64,000 nucleotides of DNA from positions 124,001 through 188,000 of the forward strand of contig NZ_KK211205.1 in assembly GCF_000621025.1 (NCBI RefSeq). Direction: 5' to 3'. The translations under genes were made by a program, and so were the position numbers. Source of the DNA: Brackiella oedipodis DSM 13743 (GTDB lineage: Bacteria > Pseudomonadota > Gammaproteobacteria > Burkholderiales > Burkholderiaceae_B). The notes beneath the pieces are model-generated. The model saw only the letters and a list, made by a program, of their open reading frames with translations, made no database searches and was not told the origin of the DNA. Shown piece by piece: positions 46,865 through 56,230 of the stretch; position 1 is the first letter of the stretch; each line of letters starts with the position of its first letter.

Positions 46865-47665
46865 TTATCCTTTTTGCTTATTGATTAATTGAGCGAGAGC
46901 TTCACCAGGATTGGCTTGGCGCATAAACGCTTCACCAATTAAAAAACCATACACGTCATGCTGCTTCATAAGCGCTATATCCGCAGGGGTATTGATGCCG
47001 CTCTCGGTAATAATATAACGATCTTTAGGTACGCTTGGCAGCAGATCAAACGTGGTTTGCAGGTCTGTTTTGAAGCTGCGTAAATTGCGATTATTAATGC
47101 CCACTAAAGGGGTATTGAGTTTGAGTGCGCGTTCCAACTCGTTCTGGTCATGCACCTCCACTAAGACGTCGAGATCTAAAGCCTCGGCTTGTTGCTCAAA
47201 ATCGTGCAATTCCTGATCACTCAACGCCGCCACAATCAATAAAATACAATCGGCGCCCATGGCGCGGGCATTAATAACTTGATAACTATCGATAATAAAA
47301 TCCTTGCATAATACCGGTAGTTGGCAAGCGGCACGGGCTTGTCGCAAGTATTCGGGTGAACCTTGGAAGAATTCTTTATCGGTCAAAACCGAGAGACAAG
47401 TGGCATGATTGGCGGCATAACTGCGCGCAATTTCAGCAGGTTCAAAGTGCTCGCGAATCACGCCCTTAGAAGGCGAGGCTTTTTTGATCTCGGCGATCAC
47501 AGCAGGACGCTTTTCATCAATGGCCTTTTTGAGGGCATTCGCAAAACCACGCACATCTTGACGTGCTTGCGCTTCGCCTAGTACGGTCGCGGCACTGCGG
47601 TAATTCTTGAGTGCTGTGATTTCTTCACGTTTATGTCTCACAATTTTTTTTAGAATATCTTCCAT
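46865..47665 (-). CDS. trpC: Indole-3-glycerol phosphate synthase
   Basis: A TIM-barrel enzyme making indole-3-glycerol phosphate from CdRP. Catalytic residues expected from the family are visible: E59 and K61 in [13 protein letters not shown]121 in VLCKDFIID, and later [11 protein letters not shown] and ITESGI. The start is the ATG at 47665, with AGG 8 nt upstream; a GTG three codons earlier would overlap that site. 266 aa is standard for a monofunctional protein (no fused PRAI). Fourth gene of trpE-trpG-trpD-trpC. Confidence 0.96.
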   Translation of the reverse strand: MEDILKKIVRHKREEITALKNYRSAATVLGEAQARQDVRGFANALKKAIDEKRPAVIAEIKKASPSKGVIREHFEPAEIARSYAANHATCLSVLTDKEFFQGSPEYLRQARAACQLPVLCKDFIIDSYQVINARAMGADCILLIVAALSDQELHDFEQQAEALDLDVLVEVHDQNELERALKLNTPLVGINNRNLRSFKTDLQTTFDLLPSVPKDRYIITESGINTPADIALMKQHDVYGFLIGEAFMRQANPGEALAQLINKQKG

Positions 47666-47731
47666 ACAACTCACCTTTAAGCAGAACCCACAGCACGCGT
47701 CCTCAAGAAGCGACTGTGGCTGAATTTAGCG

Positions 47732-48757
47732 TTATAAATTCTGGGTAAAGTCCACGAATTCCTTAAGTTTGCGTTTGGCGGCGCCGTTTTGCAATACCGA
47801 GCGCGCAACCTCTATGCCTTCTTCAATCGAGGCCGCTTTATTGCCTGCATAAATCGCAATACCACTATTGAGCAGTACGATATCTTTGGCAGGACTGTCA
47901 TGATTGTCCAGAATATCGCGAATAATGCTGACTGACTCCTCGCGAGTGGAGACCTTGAAGCTGCGATTAGAGTGCATTTGAAAACCAAAGTCTTCGGGGT
48001 GGATACGGTACTCTTTGATTTCACCATCGATTAATTCGCCGACCATGGTATCGGCACCTAAAGAGGCCTCATCCATACCATCCATGCCATGAATAATCAT
48101 TACGTGTCGAGAGCCTAATTCTCGCAAGACCCGCGGTTGAATACCCACTAAGTCTGGATGAAAAACGCCCATAATTTGATTCGCGGCATTAGCGGGATTG
48201 GTCAGTGGACCTAAGATATTAAAAATCGTGCGTACGCCTAGTGCTTTGCGGATGTGGGCGATGTTTTTCATGCTTTTGTGATGATACGGCGCAAACATAA
48301 AGCCAATCCCCGTTTCTCGCAAGCATTCAGCCACTTTTTCGGGAGGGATCTCGACCTTGGCGCCCAGAGCTTCGAGGGCATCGGCATTGCCCGCAGGACT
48401 AGAAGCGCTGCGATTGCCGTGTTTGGCCACGGGCACACCCGCAGCGGCCGTTAAAAACATGCAAGCGGTGGTGATATTAAAGGTATTCGCGCCATCACCA
48501 CCGGTGCCACACATATCCAAGGCATCTTCGGGGTGATCTATTTCGACCCTGAGGGCGCATTCGCGCATCACTAGGGCCGCGGCTTTAATTTCGTCAATGG
48601 TTTCTTTTTTGACCCGCAGGCCGATCAAAATCGCCGCGGCAAGTGGATCTGGAATACGTCCCGCCATTAGGTCACGGAACAAATCCAACATTTCATCTTC
48701 AAAAATTTCGCGGTGTTCAATACAGCGCGTAAGGGCTTCTTGGTAACTAATAGCCAT
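47732..48757 (-). CDS. trpD: Anthranilate phosphoribosyltransferase
   Basis: Joins anthranilate and PRPP. 341 aa. The PRPP-binding loop C83[13 protein letters not shown] is complete, followed by [21 protein letters not shown] and [18 protein letters not shown], then [11 protein letters not shown]. It is a stand-alone protein, not fused to trpG as in enterobacteria. It begins 12 nt after trpG. Confidence 0.97.
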   Translation of the reverse strand: MAISYQEALTRCIEHREIFEDEMLDLFRDLMAGRIPDPLAAAILIGLRVKKETIDEIKAAALVMRECALRVEIDHPEDALDMCGTGGDGANTFNITTACMFLTAAAGVPVAKHGNRSASSPAGNADALEALGAKVEIPPEKVAECLRETGIGFMFAPYHHKSMKNIAHIRKALGVRTIFNILGPLTNPANAANQIMGVFHPDLVGIQPRVLRELGSRHVMIIHGMDGMDEASLGADTMVGELIDGEIKEYRIHPEDFGFQMHSNRSFKVSTREESVSIIRDILDNHDSPAKDIVLLNSGIAIYAGNKAASIEEGIEVARSVLQNGAAKRKLKEFVDFTQNL

Positions 48758-48769
48758 GGCGAATCCTTG

Positions 48770-49333
48770 TTATAGCTCTAAGAAATTTTGTAAAAGGCGA
48801 TGACCATATTCACTCAAAATCGACTCTGGATGAAACTGCACACCATAAATCGGAAATTTTTTGTGAGCAATACCCATAATCTCGCCATCATCAGTTTGCG
48901 CCGTGATTTTGAGGCAATCGGGTAAAGACGCTCTATCCGTGGATAAGGAATGGTAGCGCACGACTGTGAACGGTGAAGGGATGTTTTTAAACACATCAGT
49001 CCCCTTGTGGCTCACCAATGAAGTTTTACCATGCATGATTTGCTTGGAACGAATGGTTTTGCCGCCAAAGGCTTCGCCAATGGCCTGATGGCCTAAACAA
49101 ACACCTAGGATAGGTTTTTTGCCAGCAAAGTGTTGGATTAATTCGATCGAAATGCCAGCTTGTGCAGGATCACAAGGGCCCGGCGAGACACAAATGCGCT
49201 CCGGATTAAGGGCCTCGATTTCGGTAACTGTGGTTTGATCATTTCGTAAGACGGTAACGTCTTGGCCTAGCTCCGCAAAATATTGCACCAAATTATAGGT
49301 GAATGAATCGTAATTATCGAGCATCAATAACAT
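48770..49333 (-). CDS. trpG: Anthranilate synthase component II (glutamine amidotransferase)
   Basis: Supplies ammonia from glutamine to TrpE. 187 aa. The intact triad contrasts with the degenerate amidotransferase at 31.9 kb: C79 in [16 protein letters not shown], and H168 and E170 in [13 protein letters not shown]. The oxyanion stretch is [12 protein letters not shown]. It lies 10 nt after trpE. The same protein may also serve p-aminobenzoate synthesis, as in other bacteria lacking a separate pabA; not shown here. Confidence 0.97.
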   Translation of the reverse strand: MLLMLDNYDSFTYNLVQYFAELGQDVTVLRNDQTTVTEIEALNPERICVSPGPCDPAQAGISIELIQHFAGKKPILGVCLGHQAIGEAFGGKTIRSKQIMHGKTSLVSHKGTDVFKNIPSPFTVVRYHSLSTDRASLPDCLKITAQTDDGEIMGIAHKKFPIYGVQFHPESILSEYGHRLLQNFLEL

Positions 49334-49343
49334 GGACGGTCCT

Positions 49344-50873
49344 CTAGATAGGTTGGTCTAAACCATACTGTACTTGTTCGGCGGCGCGTAGCACAGCGCG
49401 TACTTTGGCTTCGGTTTCTTGCCATTCGGCTTCGGGGTCGGAATCGGCCACAATACCCGCCGCGGCTTGGGCATATAGCATACCGTTTTTGATGATGGCT
49501 GTGCGAATGACGATGGCTAAATCCATGGAGCCGTTATAACTGAGGTAACCCGCCGCACCGCCGTATGCTCCGCGACGCACCGGTTCGAGCTCATCGATAA
49601 TTTCCATGGATTTGACTTTTGGGGTGCCGCTGAGTGTACCCGCAGGAAAGGTCGCACGGAGGATGTCGATGGCATCCATGTCCTCCTTAAGAATCCCCGT
49701 AACATTTGAGACCATGTGCATCACATGAGAGTATTTCTCCACCGCCATGGTTTCTGTGACCTTAACTGAGCCTGTTTTTGAGATACGACCAATATCATTG
49801 CGACAAAGATCAATTAACATGAGATGCTCAGCCCGCTCTTTAGGATCGTTTTGTAATTCTTCACGTAATTCTTGGTCACGAGCGGGCGAATCACCGCGTT
49901 TGCGCGTGCCCGCCAGTGGGCGCATGGTGACCATATGTTGCGTGCTTCCATCAGCAGCGGTCACCGGCTCGTCTTTGACGAGAATTTCTGGTGAAGACCC
50001 CACCATATGAAAATCCCCAAAATTATAAAAGTACATATAAGGCGAAGGGTTCAATGAACGCAAAGAGCGATACAAAGATAACGGTGAATCGGCAAACGGT
50101 TTAGAGACCACTTGACCGACCTCGACTTGCATGAGGTCACCAGCATGAATATGGTCAAGCGCTTTACGGACGGCCGCTTTGTAGTCTTCTTTGGCAAAGT
50201 CTCTGGATTCTTGAGTCACAAGACTAGGGAGGCTATAAGGAATTTCAACGGGTGAGCGCAGCTTTGTACGCAACTCAAGTAAGCGTTTTTGGGCCTTGGT
50301 ATAGGCTTCAGGCTCACTTGGATCAGCATAGACTAATAAGTAGGTGCGACCGATGACATTATCTACAATCACGCATTCATCCGTATGCATTAAGAGAATA
50401 TCAGGGACACCGTCTTCTCCCATACCATGTGGGAACGGCTTGGTTTGTGGACCGAGTTTGGGTTCAATATAGCGAATCGTATCGTAGCCAAAATAACCGA
50501 TTAAACCACCTGTAAAACGCGGCATACCTGGGCGATTGGCTACCTTGAGGCGCGCCCGATATAGACGAATAAATTCTAATGGATCGCCTTCATCACTTTC
50601 GATGACTTCACCGTGTTTAACGACTTCGGTGACGCCATCTCGAGTTCTAATGTAAGTGTGAGCGGGCAAGCCAATAAACGAGTACCGCCCTGAACGCTCA
50701 CCGCCCACCACGGATTCCAGTAAACAGCTCATTTTGCCACCGCTTTTGTCGCTGTGCGCTAACTTTAGGTAAATTCCTAGCGTGGTGTCTAAATCCGCAT
50801 AGGTTTCTTTGATCATGGGAATGCGGTTGTAGCCCTGAGCGGCTAAGGCATTAAATTCTATTTCTGTCGTCAT
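49344..50873 (-). CDS. trpE: Anthranilate synthase component I
   Basis: Makes anthranilate from chorismate; 509 aa. The LLES feedback site that binds tryptophan is at 51-54 ([17 protein letters not shown]). The chorismate-binding domain holds [50 protein letters not shown] and [15 protein letters not shown]. First structural gene of the trp operon, 45 nt downstream of an attenuator hairpin and about 120 nt from the end of a leader peptide with Trp codons. Confidence 0.97.
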   Translation of the reverse strand: MTTEIEFNALAAQGYNRIPMIKETYADLDTTLGIYLKLAHSDKSGGKMSCLLESVVGGERSGRYSFIGLPAHTYIRTRDGVTEVVKHGEVIESDEGDPLEFIRLYRARLKVANRPGMPRFTGGLIGYFGYDTIRYIEPKLGPQTKPFPHGMGEDGVPDILLMHTDECVIVDNVIGRTYLLVYADPSEPEAYTKAQKRLLELRTKLRSPVEIPYSLPSLVTQESRDFAKEDYKAAVRKALDHIHAGDLMQVEVGQVVSKPFADSPLSLYRSLRSLNPSPYMYFYNFGDFHMVGSSPEILVKDEPVTAADGSTQHMVTMRPLAGTRKRGDSPARDQELREELQNDPKERAEHLMLIDLCRNDIGRISKTGSVKVTETMAVEKYSHVMHMVSNVTGILKEDMDAIDILRATFPAGTLSGTPKVKSMEIIDELEPVRRGAYGGAAGYLSYNGSMDLAIVIRTAIIKNGMLYAQAAAGIVADSDPEAEWQETEAKVRAVLRAAEQVQYGLDQPI

Positions 50874-50918
50874 AAGTTATCTCTGAATTGTTATGTTCTA
50901 GGTGACCGAGCCTGCTAC

Positions 50919-51027
50919 AAAAAAACCCGGACACCAAGAAGGTTGCCGGGTTGAATTGACTTTGCTGTGCGAATATAAAACTAAGACGTTTTTATACTGT
51001 GTGACTTGCAGAGCTCCCCCCAGCACC
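50919..51027 (-). promoter_or_regulatory. trp attenuator: competing terminator and antiterminator
   Basis: On the minus strand, AACCCGG (50946-50952) pairs with CCGGGTT (50924-50930) with an inner ACC/GGT pair and is followed by a run of T: an intrinsic terminator between leader and trpE. The 5' part of that stem, CCCGGCAACC (50941-50950), can instead pair over nine base pairs with one bulge to GGTGCTGGG at 51019-51027, which lies inside the leader peptide just after its Trp codons. These are the antiterminator and terminator expected of ribosome-mediated attenuation: slow translation at Trp codons would favour the former. Pairings are seen by eye and not folded by program. Confidence 0.78.
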
Positions 51028-51096
51028 CATAGACCAAGTACGCCAATAGGAATAAGCGTAAGTGTGAGTAAGGTATGAAGGGGCAATCAGCATCAT
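50992..51096 (-). CDS. trpL: Putative trp operon leader peptide
   Basis: A 34-codon frame starting ATG-ATG, ending in TAA, 40 nt before the attenuator hairpin. It carries Trp codons at positions 18 and 21 (YSYWRTWSM), 9 nt apart. Tryptophan is rare in proteins, so two within four residues of a leader upstream of trpE is telling. No good Shine-Dalgarno sequence precedes the start; TATATA at 51105-51110 with TTAACT upstream (19-nt spacing) may be the promoter, which would leave almost no 5' leader. The second ATG could also be the start. Confidence 0.65.
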   Translation of the reverse strand: MMLIAPSYLTHTYAYSYWRTWSMGAGGSSASHTV

Positions 51097-51196
51097 AAAA
51101 CGACTATATACTGCAACAACGCATAAAAAAGTTAACCGATTAAACTAGTAATAAACTACGGCTAAGGCCCATGTCATCGCACATGTAGTCTATGGA

Positions 51197-51889
51197 TTAA
51201 GATGAGTGCTGCCCAAGCCAGTCTATGACTTCTAAGATATTGTTTACTATAGCACTAACTTTAAAAGTTTGCACGTCTTCACCCTCGGTATAACCGTAGG
51301 GCAAAATCAAGCAGGGCATAGCCGCGGCCGCCGCTGCCTGGGCGTCATTGTTGGAATCGCCCACAAAAACGGCTTCTGAAGGCCGTACCTGCAATTGTTT
51401 ACAGGCAAAAAGAATTGGATCCGGATGCGGTTTCTTGCGTTCACAGCTGTCACCAGCAACGATCAGCTCAAAAAATTGTTTAAGCTGCTTGTGTTGTAAC
51501 AGTTGCTCAGTAAATTGCATGGGTTTATTGGTGACCACCGCCAAAAGATAACCTTGTTGTTTGAGGGCTTGTAAGCCTTCAACAATATGGGGAAATAATT
51601 GGCTACGTTGACCATTGGTTTTGTGGTAGTGCTTTTCAAAGAGCGCTTTGGCAAGTTTAAAGACCTCAGAAGGCGGCTCTTCGGGGTTACTATCATTGGC
51701 CAAACACCGTTTGATCAATAGATCGGTGCCTTTACCTACAAATTGACTGATTCTTGCTTCTTCAAGGGTTGGCCGCTCCAGGTCGTGCAGCATGGCATTA
51801 CAGGCATCGCTGAGATCAGGAATACTGTCAACGAGCGTACCATCTAAATCAAATAAAACAGTGGTGATGGGCTGTGAAACTTGGCTCAT
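51197..51889 (-). CDS. gph: Phosphoglycolate phosphatase, HAD superfamily
   Basis: Hydrolyses 2-phosphoglycolate, a product of DNA-end repair and of side reactions. 230 aa. HAD motifs: I LFDLDGTLVDS with D14 and D16, II VVTNKP, III KKPHPDP, IV FVGDSNNDAQAA. The alpha-helical cap lies between motifs I and II. It follows rpe by 29 nt and precedes the trp leader; rpe-gph-trpE is a familiar betaproteobacterial order. Confidence 0.93.
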   Translation of the reverse strand: MSQVSQPITTVLFDLDGTLVDSIPDLSDACNAMLHDLERPTLEEARISQFVGKGTDLLIKRCLANDSNPEEPPSEVFKLAKALFEKHYHKTNGQRSQLFPHIVEGLQALKQQGYLLAVVTNKPMQFTEQLLQHKQLKQFFELIVAGDSCERKKPHPDPILFACKQLQVRPSEAVFVGDSNNDAQAAAAAAMPCLILPYGYTEGEDVQTFKVSAIVNNILEVIDWLGQHSS

Positions 51890-51918
51890 GGTGATGGGAG
51901 AACTTCCTAGGAATCTAA

Positions 51919-52614
51919 TTAGTTAGCGTGGTCGACTTGATAAATTTGGGCGCGCATTTGCGAGATCACATCGCCATAATCATAAGCACCAAAGACGGCA
52001 GAACCCGCCACAAAAGTGTCGGCACCTGCGGCGCGGATTTGTGCGATATTATCGATTTTGACGCCACCATCGACTTCGAGGCGAATTTTTTGACCCCCTT
52101 GTTGCACCCATTTATCAATAAGGGCGCGGGTGTCTTTGATTTTTTGTAAGGCAGAAGGAATAAATGACTGTCCACCAAAGCCTGGATTGACTGACATCAG
52201 CAAAATCATATCGATTTTGTCGAGCACGTAGTCGAGTACTTGCAGCGGTGTCGCGGGATTGAGCACTAAGCCAGCCTGGCATCCATGGTCATGGATTAAT
52301 TGCAAACTACGATCAATATGGGCAGAGGCTTCGGGGTGGAAGGTAATGAGATTGGCGCCAGCTTTGGCAAACATGGGGATTAAGGCATCGACGGGTTGAC
52401 ACATTAAATGCACATCGATGGGCGCCTCGGTACAGGGGCGAATCGCTTCACAAATCATGGGACCCATGGTCAGGTTGGGCACAAAGTGATTGTCCATGAC
52501 ATCAAAGTGGATCCAATCGGCACCAGCTTTAATGACATTTTGCACTTCTTCACCAAGACGCGCGAAATCTGCCGATAAAATACTAGGCGCGATGACAGCG
52601 GGGTGTTGTCGCAT
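51919..52614 (-). CDS. rpe: Ribulose-phosphate 3-epimerase
   Basis: A TIM-barrel enzyme converting ribulose-5-phosphate and xylulose-5-phosphate. 231 aa. Signatures: [47 protein letters not shown] and [10 protein letters not shown]. The frame continues upstream to 52755 with no family match, and AGAAGG lies 6 nt before the ATG at 52614, so the short start is taken. Supplies pentose phosphates; in this cluster it precedes gph and the trp genes. Confidence 0.96.
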   Translation of the reverse strand: MRQHPAVIAPSILSADFARLGEEVQNVIKAGADWIHFDVMDNHFVPNLTMGPMICEAIRPCTEAPIDVHLMCQPVDALIPMFAKAGANLITFHPEASAHIDRSLQLIHDHGCQAGLVLNPATPLQVLDYVLDKIDMILLMSVNPGFGGQSFIPSALQKIKDTRALIDKWVQQGGQKIRLEVDGGVKIDNIAQIRAAGADTFVAGSAVFGAYDYGDVISQMRAQIYQVDHAN

Positions 52615-52718
52615 ACAAAACCTTCTTTTTGAGCAATAAGTTCTATTATAAAAAACTGCATCCGTCTTATGTTTGAATTGGGGCGATACTTCGCAAAGAG
52701 CTTTGCGCTGTATTTTAC

Positions 52719-52750
52719 AAAAAAGCCCAGCCATAAAGGGGCTGGGCTTG
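52719..52750 (-). terminator. Terminator after rhlE
   Basis: On the minus strand AAGCCCAGCC-CCTTTAT-GGCTGGGCTT followed by TTTT. It lies 51 nt beyond the rhlE stop and upstream of rpe. Confidence 0.92.
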
Positions 52751-52800
52751 ATCAATGGTAGAGGAGGGCTCTGTCAACGTTGAGCTCAGTCACAAGCGAC

Positions 52801-54486
52801 TTACGCGCGCTGACGTTTTTTAACTGAACGCGTTACCATGGCCACCAAATCCTGTGGTTTGCGTGATGGCTTAGCTTTTTTAGGTTTAATGGGTGTTTTT
52901 GACGCGACAGCTGTTGGTGCCGCGCGACGAGACGGCACGGACTGACGCTGCTGACGTTTAAATTCGCCAGCACTCATAAATTCTTCGGCGACCTCGCTGG
53001 CAAATGGTTTCGATTTGCTACGTTGCGGACTGCTGTGGCCTTTATGCTTGGCAAGGCCGCCAGGCTCGCGCCAAGCAGTCGCTTGCGCCTGCCGGGCGCT
53101 TGCAGGCTCTTGGGCATTGGCCTGGTGACGAGGTTGCGAGCGCTTGCTAGCGGATGCCGTGAACTCAGGTTTAGCACCGTCTTTGACCTTAGGGCGGGTA
53201 TGAGCAGGGGCTTGGGTGCTAAGGGATGGGTCCTTTTTGCTCACCGAAGCTTTATTGGATTTGTCTTTGGCGCCTTTCGTTCTTTTAGTGCCTTTAGCTT
53301 CTTTGGCGAGCTTCGTTCCTTTTGTGCGCTTAACTTTAGTACTTTGGCGGATTGGCTCTAAGCCTTCAATGACCGAGGTTTCAATGGCTTGACCTGTGAA
53401 GTCTTCAATGCGCCGCACCTTGTGTTTTTCTGTAAATGTCGCAAAACTATAGGCCGTGCCATCGCGACCTGCGCGACCGGTACGACCAATGCGGTGTACG
53501 TAGTCCTCAGCTTGCATCGGTAAATCATAGTTAATGGCATGCGTAATCCCTTGGACATCGATGCCGCGAGCGGCGACATCGGTAGCCACCAAAACTTGTA
53601 AACGGCCGTTTTGTAAGAGCTTGAGGGTGCGATTGCGTTGGCGTTGGTTCATATCGCCATGCAACGCTGAGGCAGTATAGCCAGCGTCTTGGAGACGGTC
53701 AGTGAGATCTTCTGCACCTCGTTTGGTACTGGTAAACACAATCGCTTGATAGACCGGTTGATTGCTTAGAATATGGTCCAAAAGACGGTACTTGTGGCCG
53801 GCATTGTCCGCATAAAATAAGCGTTGTTTGATGTTTGTGTGTTTTTGTTTTTGGTTAGAAATATTAATGCGCTTAGGTTGGCGCAACATTTTTTCGGCAA
53901 GCTTCGCCACGGAATCCTCAAAAGTCGCTGAAAACATCAGTGTTTGGCGACTGCTTGGGGTTTTAGCGACGACGCTTTCAATGTCATCAATAAACCCCAT
54001 ATCCAACATGCGATCGGCTTCGTCTAGCACCAAGGTTTGAATGGCGCTAAGTTTTAGGCGGCCTGCTTTCAGGTGGTCTAATAAACGACCTGGCGTCGCG
54101 ACCAAAATATCGACGCGCTTACTCAGGGCGTTGATTTGTTTGCCATAGGGCATGCCCCCAACCACGGTGACCACGCGTAGATCCTTAAGACCGGCGGCTA
54201 GCATTTTTGTAGCGTCGGCGATTTGCAAGGCCAGTTCCCGAGTGGGTGTGAGAATCAACATTTGCGCATGGCGATGATGAGGCTCTTTTTGTTGTGCGAA
54301 GCGATGTAATGTGGGCAGCATGAAAGCCGCAGTTTTGCCACTTCCCGTTTGTGCAGTGACGATTAAGTCATGACCTTCAAGGGCGACCGGAATGGCGGCA
54401 CTTTGTACCGAGGTTGGCTCTTTAAAGCCAGCTTTTTGAAGAGCAGATAAGACTGTCGGGTGCAAACCCAATGATTCGAAAGACAT
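52801..54486 (-). CDS. rhlE: DEAD-box ATP-dependent RNA helicase, RhlE-like
   Basis: 561 aa. The helicase core (1-370) has Q motif FKEPTSVQSAAIP, Walker A AQTGSGKT (45-52), PTRELALQ, TPGR, DEAD 155-158, SAT 186-188, and HRIGRTGRAGRDG. The tail from about 375 is very basic and low in complexity, with KRTKG/KGTK-like repeats (about 385-412) and a second Lys/Arg/Ser/Ala-rich region, suggesting non-specific RNA binding. ATG at 54486 with AGGA 6 nt upstream is preferred to the frame opening at 54531. These helicases act in ribosome assembly and RNA turnover, especially in the cold. Confidence 0.93.
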   Translation of the reverse strand: MSFESLGLHPTVLSALQKAGFKEPTSVQSAAIPVALEGHDLIVTAQTGSGKTAAFMLPTLHRFAQQKEPHHRHAQMLILTPTRELALQIADATKMLAAGLKDLRVVTVVGGMPYGKQINALSKRVDILVATPGRLLDHLKAGRLKLSAIQTLVLDEADRMLDMGFIDDIESVVAKTPSSRQTLMFSATFEDSVAKLAEKMLRQPKRINISNQKQKHTNIKQRLFYADNAGHKYRLLDHILSNQPVYQAIVFTSTKRGAEDLTDRLQDAGYTASALHGDMNQRQRNRTLKLLQNGRLQVLVATDVAARGIDVQGITHAINYDLPMQAEDYVHRIGRTGRAGRDGTAYSFATFTEKHKVRRIEDFTGQAIETSVIEGLEPIRQSTKVKRTKGTKLAKEAKGTKRTKGAKDKSNKASVSKKDPSLSTQAPAHTRPKVKDGAKPEFTASASKRSQPRHQANAQEPASARQAQATAWREPGGLAKHKGHSSPQRSKSKPFASEVAEEFMSAGEFKRQQRQSVPSRRAAPTAVASKTPIKPKKAKPSRKPQDLVAMVTRSVKKRQRA

Positions 54487-55183
54487 AAGTATCCTATTCA
54501 TGAAGGCGCCAAGCCTTTGGACAAGGCGCATACTTGGGACCTAAAAAGACTGGCTACCTCGTAGAGTGCTATCGATTGATCGCAAGGCACAAAATACGGG
54601 TTTTCGCAAGCGGGTTAGTCCCTAGTTGGTTGATCGGTATATCGAGCCGACCGAATCAAGCAACGATAGAATCTATCGGGTTTGGGGGTAGGTGCGATAT
54701 GAGAGTTTGTTGCTCACGGTGCCTGCTAGAATGCTGCTTTGGCGAGCGCTAAGAAAGCAAAGCCATAATTTATGAGAGTTATTGAGGGCTGATTACATGC
54801 TGATTCAGCCATCCAAAAACGGCTGCCAAACGCCATCTGGCGCGGCTTCTCGCTCAAAGTAAAATTTATTTTGAGGAGGCTAAGAAGTTAAAAAAGCAAA
54901 AATAGCGGGCAATTGCCTGACCTCGTAGAAGCTCTCTAGAGAGTGCCCCTAAAAGTAATCACGCCGCCGCGATTAAGACAATTTGATAGGCACGTCATTA
55001 TAGTTGAATTTGTCTAGTTTTAGTATGAAATACCTATAAATTTGCGCCTGAAACAACGGTTTTTACTTAAATTGTTGTTTTTAAGTTATAGCCATATCTC
55101 GGTTTCTTCCAATACGATAGGAGCCATTAACTCTTTATAACAGTGACTGCACTCATAAAAATTGATTATTTAAGGGGACTGTT
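54487..55183. other. Long spacer between rhlE and the Fis-HTH gene, rich in inverted repeats
   Basis: I see no convincing gene in this 700-nt stretch. It contains several perfect short palindromes: CGATAG-AAT-CTATCG at 54664-54678, GCTGATTCAGC near 54799-54809, CGCCATCTGGCG near 54831, and CTCTCTAGAGAG at 54932-54943. A hairpin AAACAAC...GTTGTTT followed by T lies at 55051-55083. These might form a structured 5' leader for the divergent helicase gene, or a small RNA; both are guesses. Confidence 0.4.
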
Positions 55184-55948
55184 ATGAGAGACTACCTAGA
55201 AGCCGCGGTCATTGCGAATGCCGCGCAACTCGATTGGGTCAATCCATGGTTAGAGCGCCACACCACTAAAAAAATGCAGTTTAGCTTATTTCAATTAGAG
55301 CCGGAGGCTAAACCGAACATTGTGGCAGATATGTCGTGGCTCCTGATGCGTTTTGATGCCGTGATTTTACCTTTAACGGTCAAGGACTTACCGTGGGCGC
55401 GGCTGATGCTCAGCCACACTCAGCAATCGCCCCTCAAAGCGACCGCCATGTTTGCCGTCGCCAATCAAGTCGCACCCATTGCGGTTTATGATTTATTGCG
55501 CTTGGGTTTACATGGTTATTGTGATATGCATAATGCTTACCAAGAAATGCGAGTACGACTTTTACAGACGCTCGATCAACACCAACAGCAACAACAGTGG
55601 CATAGCGGCCAGCATGCAGGCCCCAAGAAATCACGGCTGGGCACCTACGGTTTAACACCAGCGGCGTCCGCACACTATGAGCTGACACCCGCTCAAGCAC
55701 CACAACTACAAGAGCATCAAGGTGCTTACTTTACCCTCAAATACGCAGACTGGCATCGCAAAACGTTTAAATCAGCTAAACAAGAAATTGTGAACGAGTT
55801 TGAGCAGCGTTATATTGCCGAAGCCCTACGTCGCAGTCATGGCAATATTGCCTTGGCAGCACGAAATGTCCAAAAGCATCGCCGTGCTTTTTGGCAACTC
55901 ATGAAAAAATACAATATCAAGGCGGAGGCCTACAAAGATGAAGCGTAG
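55184..55948 (+). CDS. Fis-type helix-turn-helix regulator with a receiver-like N-terminus
   Basis: 254 aa. The C-terminal 200-246 matches a Fis-type HTH of the NtrC class (NEFEQRYIAEALRRSHGNI, then AARNVQKHRRAFWQLMKKYNI). No sigma-54 AAA+ domain is present. Residues 1-130 are poorly conserved to me but the pattern AVILPLTVKDLPWARLML, MFAVANQ and LLRLGLHGYCDM resembles a degenerate response-regulator receiver, without an obvious phosphorylatable aspartate in the expected place. A glutamine-rich linker (about 131-150) joins the two. AAGGGG lies 7 nt before the ATG. The targets and partner are unknown; no kinase is adjacent. Confidence 0.78.
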   Translation: MRDYLEAAVIANAAQLDWVNPWLERHTTKKMQFSLFQLEPEAKPNIVADMSWLLMRFDAVILPLTVKDLPWARLMLSHTQQSPLKATAMFAVANQVAPIAVYDLLRLGLHGYCDMHNAYQEMRVRLLQTLDQHQQQQQWHSGQHAGPKKSRLGTYGLTPAASAHYELTPAQAPQLQEHQGAYFTLKYADWHRKTFKSAKQEIVNEFEQRYIAEALRRSHGNIALAARNVQKHRRAFWQLMKKYNIKAEAYKDEA

Positions 55949-56230
55949 TCGGTGGCCACGCTGTTCGAGTTGGTTTGACTAGGCTTGGAGTGTCGCTTCG
56001 AGGACTTTAGGTGTCAGCTGGCTTTCAGTGAGTCGTGCCGCTTAGGTCACTAGCGCAATAAACTGTTATTTTTGAATGATTAATGGCGCTGTTAGGCCTT
56101 AATAAAGACTGAACGAGTACGTCCACATAGGCTAGCTGGCAATCTAGGGTGTTTGACGTAACCTACTAAAGACCGGCCGCAGATCGGTTAAAATCAGCCT
56201 TTAATATGAGTAAATTTAGAGGATTGTTTC

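Noticed and set aside
52615-52755. N-terminal extension of rpe by 47 codons
   Set aside because: The extension has no family match and would include the ribosome site AGAAGG and part of the rhlE terminator.
54534-54752. 72-codon plus-strand frame in the rhlE spacer, cysteine-rich near its end
   Set aside because: It starts at a TTG with no ribosome site, the composition is not protein-like, and I see no recognisable pattern.
56153-56193. Sigma-70 promoter for hemE (TTGACG and TTAAAA)
   Set aside because: The hexamers are 29 nt apart, too far for a standard promoter.
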